Shown in pieces: positions 51,101-60,838 of a stretch of 64,000 nucleotides of DNA (positions within the stretch are counted from its first letter, which is position 1; every line of letters begins with the position of its first letter). The position numbers and the translations under genes were made by a program. The stretch lies in contig NZ_LMKW01000010.1 of the NCBI RefSeq assembly GCF_001421745.1, forward strand, positions 89,130 to 153,129. Direction: 5' to 3'. The notes under the pieces are model-generated. The model worked only from the letters and a program-made list of their open reading frames with translations, was not told where the DNA came from and searched no databases. Source of the stretch: Sphingomonas sp. Leaf230 (GTDB taxonomy: Bacteria; Pseudomonadota; Alphaproteobacteria; Sphingomonadales; Sphingomonadaceae).

Positions 51101-52799
51101 TTGGGCGGATTACGACGCGACACTGATCTCGAAGGGCGGCGGCGTGTTCGCGCGCACCGACAAGATCGTGAAGCTGTCGCCGCAGGTCCAGGCCGCGCTC
51201 GGCGTGACGGTCGGCGAGATGGAGCCGGGAGCGCTCATTTCGGCAATCCTCAAGGCGCCGGCGGACCTGCTCTGGTTCGGTGGCATCGGCACCTATGTGA
51301 AGGCGGCATCGGAAGCGAACGTCGCGGTCGGCGATCCGGCCAACGACCGGCTGCGCGTCAATGCCGAGGACCTGCGGGTCACCGCGATCGGCGAAGGTGC
51401 GAACCTGGGCGTCACGCAGGCGGCGCGCATCGCGTTCTCCACACGCGGCGGGCGGATCAACACCGACTTCATCGACAATTCAGCGGGCGTCGACTGCTCG
51501 GATAACGAGGTCAACATCAAGATCGCGCTCAACCGCGAAATGATCGAGGGGCGGCTCGACTACGAGGACCGCAACACGCTGCTCGCCAGCATGACCGACG
51601 ACGTCGCGCATCTGGTGCTGGAGGACAACCGCCTCCAGACGCTGGCGCTGTCGATCGCCGAGGCGGACGGCGCGGTGGCCGTGCCGAGCTATGTCCGCGT
51701 GATCGAGATCTTCGAGGGCGGCGGCAGGCTCGATCGGGCGGTCGAGGGGCTCGCTTCGAACGATATCCTGCTGCGTCGTGGACAGGATGGTCTCGGCCTC
51801 ACGCGGCCCGAGCTGGCGGTGCTGCTGGCGACGGCAAAGCTCGGGTTGCAGGATGCGATCGAGCATAGCGACATCGCCAAGGACGATGCGCTGAAACCCG
51901 ACCTGCATGCCGCGTTCCCCGCGGCGATGCGCGAGCGGTTCGAGACGGCGATCGACGAACACCGGCTGCGGCCCGAGATCGTCGCGACCAAGCTCGCCAA
52001 CCGGATCGTCAACCGATTGGGCATCCTCTACCCGTTCGAACTGGCGGAAGAGGAAGGCGCGGCGATGGGCGATATCGCGGCGATGTTCGTCGTCGCCGAG
52101 CGCCTGTTCGACCTGCCGGCCTTGTGGGCGGAGATCGAAACGGCGGTGATGCCCGAGGCGGCGCGGATCGCGCTGTTCGACGAGGTGGCCGTGGCGACCC
52201 GTTCGCAGATCGCCGACCTGTTGCGCGTGTCGGCGCCTGGCGCCGTACCGGGCGAAGTCCTCGCGCGATTGGCGAAGGGCATCACGCAGCTCGACAGCCA
52301 GACTGCGGCGTTGCTGCTCGAGGAGGCGAGCGCGCAGAGCAGCCGCATCGCGGGGCAGCTCGAGGCGGTCGGTGCGCCGGGCGATCTGGTACGCAAGGTC
52401 GTCCGCCTGTTCGAGATGGACGGCGCGGTCGGGCTGGCGGATCTCGGCGAGCGGATGGCGCTCGACGAGGCGGTAGTGACGCGGGCGTTCACGCATCTCG
52501 GGCAGGCGCTGGGGCTCGACTGGGCGCAGGCGAATGCGGCGCGGATCAGTCCGACCGATCCTTGGGAGCGGTTGCTGGTCGCCGGGCTGGCACGCGATTT
52601 TCAGCAGTTGCGGCTGGAGTTTCTCGCGCGCCGTGGGGCGCAGGATCCGCAAGGTGCGGTGGAGGCCTGGCTGCTCGCGAACGCCACGCGTGTGGCGCAG
52701 TTCAAGGCGGTGATCGACCGCGCGCGCCATGCGGCGGTGCCGAACGCGGCGATGCTGGCACAGATCGCCGGTCAGGCGCGGGTGCTGCTGGGGCGGTGA
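48183..52799 (+). CDS. gdhB: NAD-specific glutamate dehydrogenase, large (180-kDa) type
   Basis: A 1538-residue enzyme that converts glutamate to 2-oxoglutarate and ammonium with NAD. The N-terminal 600 residues are the regulatory ACT-like part; the catalytic core contains [20 protein letters not shown] and [12 protein letters not shown] at about 755-790, then [19 protein letters not shown] and [15 protein letters not shown]. Length and motifs match the L_180 class of alphaproteobacteria and Pseudomonas. It is a single gene; a GC-rich repeat cluster follows its stop. The gene symbol follows common usage for this class. Confidence 0.95.
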   Translation: [1538 protein letters not shown]

Positions 52800-52806
52800 C
52801 TGCTGT

Positions 52807-52953
52807 CCCTCTCCCCTGCGGGGAGAGGGAGGGGCCCGCGTGCTCTTGCGCGTGGGAGGGTGAGGGGCGTGAGGCTCGGGACGCGAGTCCCAACTCCCCT
52901 CACCCTCCCGTCGCCAAGAGGCTCCTCCTTCCCTCTCCCCGAAGGGGCGAGGG
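52807..52953. repeat. GC-rich REP-type palindrome cluster
   Basis: CCCTCTCCCC-TGC-GGGGAGAGGG (52807-52829), a longer pair GGGAGGGTGAGGGG / CCCCTCACCCTCCC, and a second CCCTCTCCCC hairpin near 52931 fill the gap between two convergent genes. This looks like a REP/BIME-type element and may also stop transcription from both sides. Confidence 0.7.
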
Positions 52954-52958
52954 ACAGG

Positions 52959-54074
52959 TTAGGCCCGCCGCGCTACCAGCTCGGCCTTCCACTTCCGCGC
53001 GCGCCACCACATGATCACGCCGGTCACCGCCAGTACCGCGGGCAATATCCCGCCCAGGAAGATGATCACCTGCCACAGAGCACCCATGTCGGTGCCATCG
53101 TGGATCCGTCGCATCCACCGCGCCACGCCGCCCTGAGGCCGCGCGGGTGCGGCGATCGCGCCGCCGGTGTCGTCCGCAACCTTCACCCCGATCGGCGCGC
53201 CGCCGCCCTGGCCCCTGCCCTGAAACGTTACCGTCCAGTCCGCGCTGAGGTCGGTCGGCCAGTTTACGCTCCGCAACGGTGCATTGTCGACGATGCCGCG
53301 GGCCTTGCCGATCGCCACCGCCAGTGGCTGCGCGGGCGACGCCAGCGGTTTCGCGCGCATCATCGCGCCGCGATCGGGACCGCCTCTCGGACGCGACGTC
53401 TCGCCGGTGAGCTTCCCGAAGACCTGCGGGAACGAGATCCAGGCACCCGTCAGCGACAGCACGAACAGCGGCAGCGCGATCCAGAAGCCGAACAAATGAT
53501 GCAGGTTGGTTTCGACGTCACGGTGCCGTCGGAACCGGAACCCACGCGTCCACTTCCCAACCGTCGGCCACCACAACCACAGCCCGGTAAAGCACGACAC
53601 CATCATCGCCACGCCGATCCAGCCGACGATCGAGCGCCCGACGCCGGGGAGTTGCAGGCTCCCGTGGAGCACGTGCAAGAACCGCACGAGCCCGGCGTTC
53701 GACGGCGACACCTCCAGCACGCGTGCCGTCGGCGGATCGAGATACACCATCGTCCGCTGGGGAGGCCCTTGCCGGATCGGCGCACTGGCCGAACTGGCCG
53801 CGACGATCACCGGGCCGCCGTCGTCGGGCATCGTCAGCGTCGCGATCCGCTCGCCATGCTTCAGCGCCGCGCGCGCCGCCGCGACATAGCTGTCCGGCCC
53901 GACCACGGTCCTCCCCGAAACCGCATAGCGCGCCGGATCGACGATCCGATCGAGCGCATCATGCCACATCAAAGCCGCACCGCTGAGCGACAGCGGGATG
54001 ATCAGGATCGCCAGCACCAGCCCGATCCACTTGTGGACCTGGAACCACGCGCGCCGCATCGCCAGCTTGTTCAT
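52959..54074 (-). CDS. PepSY-type iron-regulated membrane protein
   Basis: A 371-residue protein with four membrane segments typical of PepSY-associated TM proteins (PiuB-like): WFQVHKWIGLVLAILIIPLS at the start, FLHVLHGSLQLPGVGRSIVG with conserved His, LHHLFGFWIALPLFVLSLTG, and a last helix near 330-355. Two PepSY-like periplasmic parts lie between. It probably reduces ferric iron or siderophore complexes at the inner membrane. It is the third gene of the iron operon led by the TonB receptor. Confidence 0.9.
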   Translation of the reverse strand: MNKLAMRRAWFQVHKWIGLVLAILIIPLSLSGAALMWHDALDRIVDPARYAVSGRTVVGPDSYVAAARAALKHGERIATLTMPDDGGPVIVAASSASAPIRQGPPQRTMVYLDPPTARVLEVSPSNAGLVRFLHVLHGSLQLPGVGRSIVGWIGVAMMVSCFTGLWLWWPTVGKWTRGFRFRRHRDVETNLHHLFGFWIALPLFVLSLTGAWISFPQVFGKLTGETSRPRGGPDRGAMMRAKPLASPAQPLAVAIGKARGIVDNAPLRSVNWPTDLSADWTVTFQGRGQGGGAPIGVKVADDTGGAIAAPARPQGGVARWMRRIHDGTDMGALWQVIIFLGGILPAVLAVTGVIMWWRARKWKAELVARRA

Positions 54075-54144
54075 TGCATTCCCCCGTGTCTGGAGCGTGG
54101 CATGGGGGGGCTGTCGAAGTCCACATGAGAGACGGAGCGCAACA

Positions 54145-54258
54145 TGCTCCCCTCCCTGGAAGGGAGGGGTTGGGGGTGGGTTGGCCTGCTCTGGTCGCGG
54201 CGTCTGGAGATACGGAAACCGACCTACCCCCTGCCCCTCCCTTTCAGGGAGGGGAGCA
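54145..54258. repeat. REP-type inverted doublet
   Basis: TGCTCCCCTCCCT near 54145 and AGGGAGGGGAGCA ending at 54258 are inverted, each arm having its own small hairpin (CCCTCCCT/AGGGAGGG). It fills the gap between the hydroxylase and the membrane-protein gene of the iron operon. Confidence 0.7.
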
Positions 54259-54262
54259 GAAG

Positions 54263-54946
54263 TCAGGCGTCCGCCCAGCGGCGCAGGAGATTGTGGTACA
54301 CACCGGTCAGCCGCACGGTGGCTGGATCGCCCTGCCCTTGTGCGGCCGCGACTGCCTGCACGCCCTGGTCGAGATCGAACAGGATCCGCCGCGCGCCGTC
54401 GTCACGGACCATCGACTGGAGCCAGAAGAACGATGCGGTACGCACCCCGCGCGTCACCGGCGTCACCCGGTGCAGGCTGGAAGCGGGGTAGAGAACCATA
54501 TGCCCGGCCGGTAGCTTGACCGATTGTGGCCCGAACTGGTCCTCGATCACCAGCTCGCCGCCGTCATAGGTCGCGGGGTCGTCGAGGAAGAGCGTTGCGG
54601 ACAGGTCGCTGCGGATGCGAAAATCGGTGCCGCGCTTCATCCGGATCGCGTTGTCGACGTGCAGCCCAAAATCCTGTCCGCCGGTGTAGCGGTTGAACAG
54701 CGGCGGGAACACTTTAAGCGGGAGCGCCGCCGCGACGAACAGCGCGGACCTGCCGAGCGCATCGAGGACCATCCCGCCAGCCTCGCGCGCGGCGACCGAG
54801 TCCTCGGGCAATTGCTCGTTGCGCTTGGCGAGCGCGCTCTGTGGCCCCGACGTCGCGTTGCCGTCGATCCACTCGGCGTGATCGATCAGCGTGCGGACAC
54901 GGGCGACGCCAGCAGCATCGAGGACATCAGGGATCGCGATCAACAT
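54263..54946 (-). CDS. PKHD-type Fe(II)/2-oxoglutarate hydroxylase (PiuC-like)
   Basis: A 227-residue PKHD hydroxylase. Iron ligands are H96 and D98 ([10 protein letters not shown]) and H159 (SSLHRVTPV); R169 would bind 2-oxoglutarate. The start [17 protein letters not shown] is typical. Its gene lies 58 bp behind a catecholate-type TonB receptor, the usual partner of PiuC/Fiu-linked hydroxylases, and is likely induced by iron starvation. Confidence 0.92.
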   Translation of the reverse strand: MLIAIPDVLDAAGVARVRTLIDHAEWIDGNATSGPQSALAKRNEQLPEDSVAAREAGGMVLDALGRSALFVAAALPLKVFPPLFNRYTGGQDFGLHVDNAIRMKRGTDFRIRSDLSATLFLDDPATYDGGELVIEDQFGPQSVKLPAGHMVLYPASSLHRVTPVTRGVRTASFFWLQSMVRDDGARRILFDLDQGVQAVAAAQGQGDPATVRLTGVYHNLLRRWADA

Positions 54947-55004
54947 GGCGTCACTCTAGAATGCGGCGGCGATACCGGCAAACTGCCCGCGTCGCCGCCG
55001 AGCC

Positions 55005-57491
55005 TCACAGGCTGTAGAACAGCGTCAGCCGCACCGAGCGCGCCTCGCCAGGCGTCGCCCAGCCATTGTTGCGGATGCCGGTGTAGTATTTCTCGTTGGT
55101 GAAGTTCTGCACGTTGAGCTGCGCGGTCAGGCCGTTGCCGACGGTGTACGACAGGAACGCGCGGTGCGTCAGGTAATCCGACGAGTGGAAGACCGGCGTC
55201 ACCACGGTCGTCGGCGCGAGCGGGGTGGCCAGCGCGCTGTTGTTGAGCGCGAACGCCCCCTGATAGGTCAGGCCGTAGCCGAGTTGGAGGCCGAACGGAA
55301 GCGTGTAGGTAGTGAACAGGCTGCCCGAATGCTTCGGCGTGTTGGTGAGCTCCTGCCCCGCCTGCGTATCGAGGATCGCGGCCGAGTTGCCGCATGGGTT
55401 GGTCGTCGTCGTGGTCGTGCCGACGGTCGTACGGACCGGACCCGGATTGGCGAGACAGAAGTTCGAGACGCTCTGGATGACCTTCGCCTTCAGATACGTG
55501 TAGTTGGCGAAGATCGAGAACGCGTGCGAGATGCTGCCGCTGGCGCCCAGCGCGATGCCGTCGACGCGCGAACGGCCGTCGTTGACGCCCAGCGTCGTGA
55601 CGATCGGGTCGTTCGTGGCGACACGGTAGTTGGTACGCTCGTTGCGGAACACCGCCGCCGTCAGCTGCAGCTTGCGCGAGAACAGGTCCGCCTTCGCGCC
55701 GAGTTCGTAGTTCACCGCCTTTTCCGGCTTCACGTCGCATGGGTCGAGCTGGCCCGCGGGTGCGTTGATCAACGTACCACAGCCGAGCCGGACGGTCGCC
55801 GACGTCGGCGTGGTCGCGTTGCCGTATGACGCGTACAGGCTGACGGTCTCGATCGGCTTGAAGTTAATGCCGCCGCGGTACGAGAACAGCGTTTCGTCGC
55901 TCGTCTGGTTCAGGCCGCGCGCATAGGTGCCGAGCGTCGCGTCGGGCACGACCGAGAAGGTATCGGCGCGGAAACGGCCCTTCGCATGCTCGTAGCGCAG
56001 GCCGAAATTGACCTCGATCTGCGGGATCACCTTGATCGTATCGAAAGCGTAGACCGCCGCATTGCTCGTCGTGCCCTCCGACCGGCCGGCCTGGATGAAG
56101 TTGAACGGGCCGGTATAGTCGGTGTTCGGGTTGGCGAGGTTGATCGGTGGCTGGGCGACCGTTGCGCCGGTCGCGGTACGCAACGTGTTGCCCGTGACGA
56201 TCGTGTAATCCTCCTGCGAGACCGACGCGCCGAGAACCAGCGTATGCTCGAGTCCCGCGGTATCGAAGACCGAACGGAGATCGGTCTGGTTATAGAGGAT
56301 CTGGTTTTCCTGGTTTCGGACGAAACCGCGAGGGCCGCTCGGGTAATAGGAACCGGGTATGTTCTGACCCGGAGCGGTTGCCGTCGGGGCGGGACAGGCC
56401 GCCGACGTCGTCGCGACGTTGGTCAGCGGCTGGGGCTGGAACCCGGTCGACAGGCAGAACACACCTTGCGGGGCGCTCGTCAACGAGTCCTGCTGGACGC
56501 GCTGCCACCGGCTCAGGTTGCGGATCAAGACCTTGTCGGAGAAGCTGTGGCTGACCGTCGCGGTGGCCTGGTCGACGGTGATGTCCTGCTTGTCGAGATT
56601 CCGGATGCCGTAATAGGCGGAGTTGTCAGCACCCGGCAGCGGCCCGTTGTTCACCGCATTGCGGAAGTACGGCACGCCGTAGACGGGGACGTTCTCGTCC
56701 TCCTGATGCAGATATTGCAGCGTCAGGCTGGTCGGGCCCTCGACGCCGACGATCAGCGACGGCGCGACCGCCCAACGCTTGTTGTTCTCGACGTCGCGGC
56801 CGGGAATGTCGTTCTTGTGCGCGACCGCATTCAGACGGACCGCGACGAGGTCACTGACGCGGACGTTCGAGTCGAGTGTCGTGCGATAATAATCGTCGGT
56901 GCCGACGCCGCCGGACACGACCGTCAACGTTTCCGCCTGCGGGCGCTTGGTGATGAGGTTGATCGTGCCGCCGACCGATCCGCCACCGCCGAACACGCTG
57001 TTCGCGCCATTATAAACCTCGACCTGTTGCAGGTTGAACGTCTCGCTGCGGCTGTATTGCGCGCTGTCGCGGACGCCGTCGATCGTGATGTCGTTGTTGG
57101 CGGAATAGCCGCGCAGGTTGATACTGTCGCCGTATCCGCCGCCGCCTTCGCCCGCGCCGAAGGTGATGCCGGGGATCGTCTGCAACACGTCGCGCAGGGT
57201 CAGCAAATTCTGCTTGCGGATGGTCTGGTCGCCGATGATCGTCACGGTTTGCGTGGTGTCGAGCAGGCTGCGCGTCGCCTTCGGGCTCTCCAGCGTGGTC
57301 GCGGGGACGGTCTTCCCGTTGACGATGATTTCGTCGCGGTTGAGCTGCTTTTCCTGATCGTCGGCCGCGTGGACCTTTGCCGATCCAGCCGAGCGGTCGG
57401 CAGCGTAGGCTGGTGCGCTGGCAATGAACCCTACGCACGAAAGCGCAAGAAATGCAGGCGCGGCGGACGAGCGCGACGAAGGACCAGACAT
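55005..57491 (-). CDS. TonB-dependent siderophore receptor (Fiu/catecholate type)
   Basis: An 828-residue outer-membrane receptor with a signal peptide (ending AYAAD, about 31). The plug domain has TVTIIGDQTIRKQNLLTLRD and INLRGYSANNDITIDGVRD, and the barrel contains VNYELGAKADLF and QLNVQNFTNEKYYTGIRN. It imports ferric siderophores, probably catecholates, with TonB energy. Two Fur-like boxes lie within 75 bp upstream of the ATG. It heads an operon with the PKHD hydroxylase and the PepSY protein. Confidence 0.94.
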   Translation of the reverse strand: MSGPSSRSSAAPAFLALSCVGFIASAPAYAADRSAGSAKVHAADDQEKQLNRDEIIVNGKTVPATTLESPKATRSLLDTTQTVTIIGDQTIRKQNLLTLRDVLQTIPGITFGAGEGGGGYGDSINLRGYSANNDITIDGVRDSAQYSRSETFNLQQVEVYNGANSVFGGGGSVGGTINLITKRPQAETLTVVSGGVGTDDYYRTTLDSNVRVSDLVAVRLNAVAHKNDIPGRDVENNKRWAVAPSLIVGVEGPTSLTLQYLHQEDENVPVYGVPYFRNAVNNGPLPGADNSAYYGIRNLDKQDITVDQATATVSHSFSDKVLIRNLSRWQRVQQDSLTSAPQGVFCLSTGFQPQPLTNVATTSAACPAPTATAPGQNIPGSYYPSGPRGFVRNQENQILYNQTDLRSVFDTAGLEHTLVLGASVSQEDYTIVTGNTLRTATGATVAQPPINLANPNTDYTGPFNFIQAGRSEGTTSNAAVYAFDTIKVIPQIEVNFGLRYEHAKGRFRADTFSVVPDATLGTYARGLNQTSDETLFSYRGGINFKPIETVSLYASYGNATTPTSATVRLGCGTLINAPAGQLDPCDVKPEKAVNYELGAKADLFSRKLQLTAAVFRNERTNYRVATNDPIVTTLGVNDGRSRVDGIALGASGSISHAFSIFANYTYLKAKVIQSVSNFCLANPGPVRTTVGTTTTTTNPCGNSAAILDTQAGQELTNTPKHSGSLFTTYTLPFGLQLGYGLTYQGAFALNNSALATPLAPTTVVTPVFHSSDYLTHRAFLSYTVGNGLTAQLNVQNFTNEKYYTGIRNNGWATPGEARSVRLTLFYSL

Positions 57492-57522
57492 GCGAAACCC
57501 CTTATTGTTGCGGGTTCGCTAT

Positions 57523-57565
57523 TGAGAGTCGTTCTCACTGTCAACGCTATTGCGACTAATTCTCA
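57523..57565 (-). promoter_or_regulatory. Tandem Fur-like boxes upstream of the TonB receptor
   Basis: TGAGAGTCGTTCTCA (57523-57537) is a dyad with perfect 5-bp arms, and TTGCGACTAATTCTCA (57550-57565) is a second similar site 27 bp away. Both fit alphaproteobacterial Fur-type sites. They are 32-75 bp before the receptor start. Confidence 0.6.
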
Positions 57566-57820
57566 TGAATCGTTCGAGAACAGCCATGATCTCAAGGCGC
57601 TAGCGAGATTGGGGGGATCGTCAGCCAAGATGCGTATCGCGTCGATTTCTGCGACCAGCGCAGACAAGGGCAACGCGAGGCGCGCCGCAGAAGCCTCCAG
57701 CGCTTGCCAGAAGATGGGTTCGAGGCTGATGGACGTCTGGTGGCCTGCAATGGTGATCGAGCGTTTGACGGGTCCGTGGAACCCGCCCGCGGGCGCCGTA
57801 ATGCCGCCGCCCGCGATCAC
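57563..57820 (-). CDS. Ribbon-helix-helix domain protein
   Basis: An 85-residue protein if started at the GTG at 57820; a longer frame from 57877 would overlap cobT. The sequence PVKRSITIAGHQTSISLEPI begins an RHH_4-type domain, followed by FWQALEASAARLALPLSALV and a C-terminal NLASALRSWLF. This small DNA-binding family is widespread in alphaproteobacteria. It starts 8 bp after the cobT-like stop, so it is probably the third gene of the cobS-cobT operon. Confidence 0.85.
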   Translation of the reverse strand: MIAGGGITAPAGGFHGPVKRSITIAGHQTSISLEPIFWQALEASAARLALPLSALVAEIDAIRILADDPPNLASALRSWLFSNDS

Positions 57821-57827
57821 CGGCGGA

Positions 57828-59651
57828 TCATTCGGTATCGAACAGCGAGGCCAACTGCTCGATGATCGTGCCGCCAAGCTGTTCGACGTCCATGATCGTG
57901 ACGGCGCGCGCGTAATAGCGGGTGACGTCGTGGCCGATGCCGATCGCGACCAGCTCGACCGGCGACTTGCTCTCGATCCAGCCGATCACCTGGCGCAGAT
58001 GGCGCTCCAGATACGAGCCGGAATTCACCGAGAGCGTCGAATCGTCGACCGGTGCGCCGTCGCTGATCACCATCAGGATGCGACGCTCTTCAGGCCGCGC
58101 GACCAGCCGCGCGTGCGCCCACATCAGCGCCTCGCCGTCGATATTCTCCTTCAGCAACCCCTCGCGCATCATCAGCCCGAGTGAGTTGCGCGCGCGGCGC
58201 CACGGCTCGTCGGCGCGCTTGTAGACGATGTGGCGAATGTCGTTGAGCCGACCCGGCTGCGGCGGACGCCCGGCGGCGAGCCAGGTCTCGCGGCTCTGCC
58301 CGCCCTTCCAGGCGCGCGTTGTGAAGCCGAGGATCTCGGTCTTCACACCGCAGCGCTCCAGCGTGCGGGCGAGAATATCCGCGCTGATCGCCGCGATCGA
58401 GATCGGGCGGCCGCGCATCGAGCCGGAATTGTCGATCAGCAGCGTCACCACGGTGTCGCGGAAATCGGTCTCGCGCTCGGCCTTGTAGCTCAGCGACAGC
58501 GTCGGGTTGACGATCACGCGCGCCAGCCGCGCCGCGTCGAGGATGCCCTCTTCCTGGTCGAAATCCCACGATCGCGACTGCTGCGCCATCAGCCGCCGCT
58601 GGAGCCGGTTGGCGAGCTTCGACACGGTCGATTGCAGGTGGACGAGTTGCTGGTCGAGATAGCCGCGCAGGCGTGCGAGCTCGTCGGCGTCGCACAGTTC
58701 GGTGGCGGCGATCACCTCGTCGAACTGCGTCGTCCACGGCTTGTAGTCGAACGCGCCGCCCATGTCCGCAAAGGGACGGTTCGGGCGGACCGGCTGCATG
58801 CCTTCCTCGCCATCGTCGCCGGGCTCGCCGTCGATGTCGTCCATCGACTCGTCGCTCTGCTCCTGGCCGTCGCTTTCCTCGTTCTGCTGCTCGGACTGCT
58901 CGCCGCGCGCCTCGACTTCGCCCTGGCCGTCCTCGCCCTGGTCGTCGCCTTCGTCGCCCTCGTCCTGCTGCTGCTCGTCGGTACCCTCGTCCTCGGAGCC
59001 GCCCTCGTCGCTCTCCTCGGGGACCTGATCGCCCTCGACCAGCTCGAGTTCCTGCAACATCTTCCGCGCGAGACCCTGGAACGCCTTCTGGTCGTCGAGC
59101 GCATAGGCCAGCGCGTCGAGATCGGTCTTGCTCTCGATCCACTCCCGCACCAGCGCGAGACCGGGTGCGGCGATCGCGGGCGATTCCTGTCCGGTCAGCC
59201 GCTCGCGCACCATTAGGCCAAGCGCGGTCGACAGCGGCACTTCGTCACGGTTGCGCGCGCGCGTAATCGGGTCAGCGCGCAAGCGGACGTCGAGCGCGCG
59301 GTCGAGATTCTCGGTGATCCCCGCATAACCGCGCGACCCGAGCGCTTCTACACGTGCGGTTTCGACGGAATCGAACACCGCGCGCGCTACGGCCTCGGCG
59401 GGCGCCGCACGATTATGCAGCGCGATGTCGTGATGCTTCAACCGGAGTGCGAATCCGTCCGCGAAGCCACGCGCCTCGGCGACCTGCTCCAGCGGCAGGG
59501 CGCGCGCGGGCATCGGCACCTTGATGTGCTTGCCGCTCTGCGTCGGCGCATCGGCGGTGAAGGCGAGTTCGACCTCCGGCTCCTCCGAAATCGCACGCGC
59601 CGTGCCGGCAAGAACCGCCTTGAAGCGATCGAGAGGGGTTTCGTTGGCCAA
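57828..59651 (-). CDS. cobT: Cobaltochelatase subunit CobT
   Basis: A 607-residue CobT protein. The N-terminus ([20 protein letters not shown]) is typical; a very acidic linker spans about 210-290; the C-terminal VWA domain has the MIDAS motif [12 protein letters not shown] near residue 405. CobS and CobT form the AAA+/VWA chaperone part of the aerobic cobaltochelatase. CobN and other cobalamin genes are not in this window. The start is 5 bp from the cobS-like stop. Confidence 0.92.
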   Translation of the reverse strand: MANETPLDRFKAVLAGTARAISEEPEVELAFTADAPTQSGKHIKVPMPARALPLEQVAEARGFADGFALRLKHHDIALHNRAAPAEAVARAVFDSVETARVEALGSRGYAGITENLDRALDVRLRADPITRARNRDEVPLSTALGLMVRERLTGQESPAIAAPGLALVREWIESKTDLDALAYALDDQKAFQGLARKMLQELELVEGDQVPEESDEGGSEDEGTDEQQQDEGDEGDDQGEDGQGEVEARGEQSEQQNEESDGQEQSDESMDDIDGEPGDDGEEGMQPVRPNRPFADMGGAFDYKPWTTQFDEVIAATELCDADELARLRGYLDQQLVHLQSTVSKLANRLQRRLMAQQSRSWDFDQEEGILDAARLARVIVNPTLSLSYKAERETDFRDTVVTLLIDNSGSMRGRPISIAAISADILARTLERCGVKTEILGFTTRAWKGGQSRETWLAAGRPPQPGRLNDIRHIVYKRADEPWRRARNSLGLMMREGLLKENIDGEALMWAHARLVARPEERRILMVISDGAPVDDSTLSVNSGSYLERHLRQVIGWIESKSPVELVAIGIGHDVTRYYARAVTIMDVEQLGGTIIEQLASLFDTE

Positions 59652-59655
59652 AGGC

Positions 59656-60660
59656 TTACGCCTTGCCCACCACGCTCTCGGGCAGGTCCTTGCCGAACAC
59701 GCGCTGGTAATATTCAGCCACCAGCGAACGCTCCGCCTCGTCGCACTTGTTGAGGAAGCTCAACCGGAACGCGAAGCCGACGTCGCCGAAGATCAGCGCG
59801 TTCTGCGCCCAGGTGATCACCGTACGCGGGCTCATTACGGTCGAGATGTCGCCGTTGACGAAGCCCTTGCGGGTCATGTCCGCCACCCGCACCATGTTCT
59901 CGACGGTCTTCTTGCCCTCGGGCTTGTCGTATTCGCCGGACTTGGCGAGCACGATCTGCGCCTCGACCTTGGCGGGCAGGTAGTTGAGCGTGACGACGAT
60001 GTTCCAGCGATCCATCTGGCCCTGGTTGATCTGCTGCGTGCCGTGATACAGCCCGCTCGTATCGCCGAGGCCGACCGTGTTGGCGGTCGCGAACAGGCGG
60101 AACCACGGGTTCGGGCGAATCACGCGGTTCTGGTCGAGCAGCGTCAGCTTGCCCTCGGTCTCCAACACGCGCTGGATCACGAACATCACGTCCGGGCGGC
60201 CGGCGTCGTACTCGTCGAACACGAGCGCGGTCGGCGTCTGCAACGCCCAGGGCAGCAGGCCCTCGCGGAACTCGGTGATCTGCTGGCCGTCCTTCAGCAC
60301 GATCGCGTCGCGGCCGATCAGGTCGATACGGCTGATGTGCGCGTCGAGATTGATGCGGATGCACGGCCATTTCAGGCGCGCCGCGACCTGCTCGATATGC
60401 GTCGACTTGCCGGTACCGTGATAGCCCTGGACCATCACGCGGCGGTTATGCGCGAACCCCGCCAGCACGGCGAGCGTAGTGTCGGCGTCGAAGACGTACG
60501 CCGGATCGAGATCGGGGACGCGCTCGTCGGCTTCGGAGAAGGCCGGCACTTCCATGTCGGAATCGATCCCGAACATCTCGCGCACTTTCACCATGCGGTC
60601 GGGTGCGTCGAGGATCGTGGTCTCGCGGCTATCTGGCTGGGTATTCGGGATATCGGTCAT
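59656..60660 (-). CDS. cobS: Cobaltochelatase subunit CobS (AAA+ ATPase)
   Basis: A 334-residue AAA+ protein. Walker A GYHGTGKS at 79-86 and Walker [11 protein letters not shown] with D149-E150 are clear, and the family text [20 protein letters not shown] follows. It begins the operon cobS-cobT-RHH on the minus strand. As a MoxR-related ATPase it would power the chelatase with CobT. Confidence 0.94.
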   Translation of the reverse strand: MTDIPNTQPDSRETTILDAPDRMVKVREMFGIDSDMEVPAFSEADERVPDLDPAYVFDADTTLAVLAGFAHNRRVMVQGYHGTGKSTHIEQVAARLKWPCIRINLDAHISRIDLIGRDAIVLKDGQQITEFREGLLPWALQTPTALVFDEYDAGRPDVMFVIQRVLETEGKLTLLDQNRVIRPNPWFRLFATANTVGLGDTSGLYHGTQQINQGQMDRWNIVVTLNYLPAKVEAQIVLAKSGEYDKPEGKKTVENMVRVADMTRKGFVNGDISTVMSPRTVITWAQNALIFGDVGFAFRLSFLNKCDEAERSLVAEYYQRVFGKDLPESVVGKA

Positions 60661-60838
60661 GTTGGCCTCGTGTTCCCGGTAGCTCTAGGCCAAGCGCGGG
60701 CAGTTACTCAACCGCCGCTGTACGATTGGTCAGGCGATTGACCGGAAGAGTTAGACGAACCGCTCGCCAGCCGTGCGGTTCCGGCTGGCGCGTCGTGAAA
60801 TATCGATCAGAGTAAGTATGGATCACATTCCCAGCTTG

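Noticed and set aside
49179..52730. Very long antisense frames (614 and 416 codons) opposite the glutamate dehydrogenase gene
   Set aside because: They are complementary to a conserved coding sequence with strong GC3 bias, which opens the opposite frame by itself; arginine- and histidine-rich text with no domain.
55986..58184. 732-codon frame antisense to the TonB receptor and RHH/CobT genes
   Set aside because: It spans several real genes and intergenic Fur boxes in the opposite direction and has no recognisable domain.
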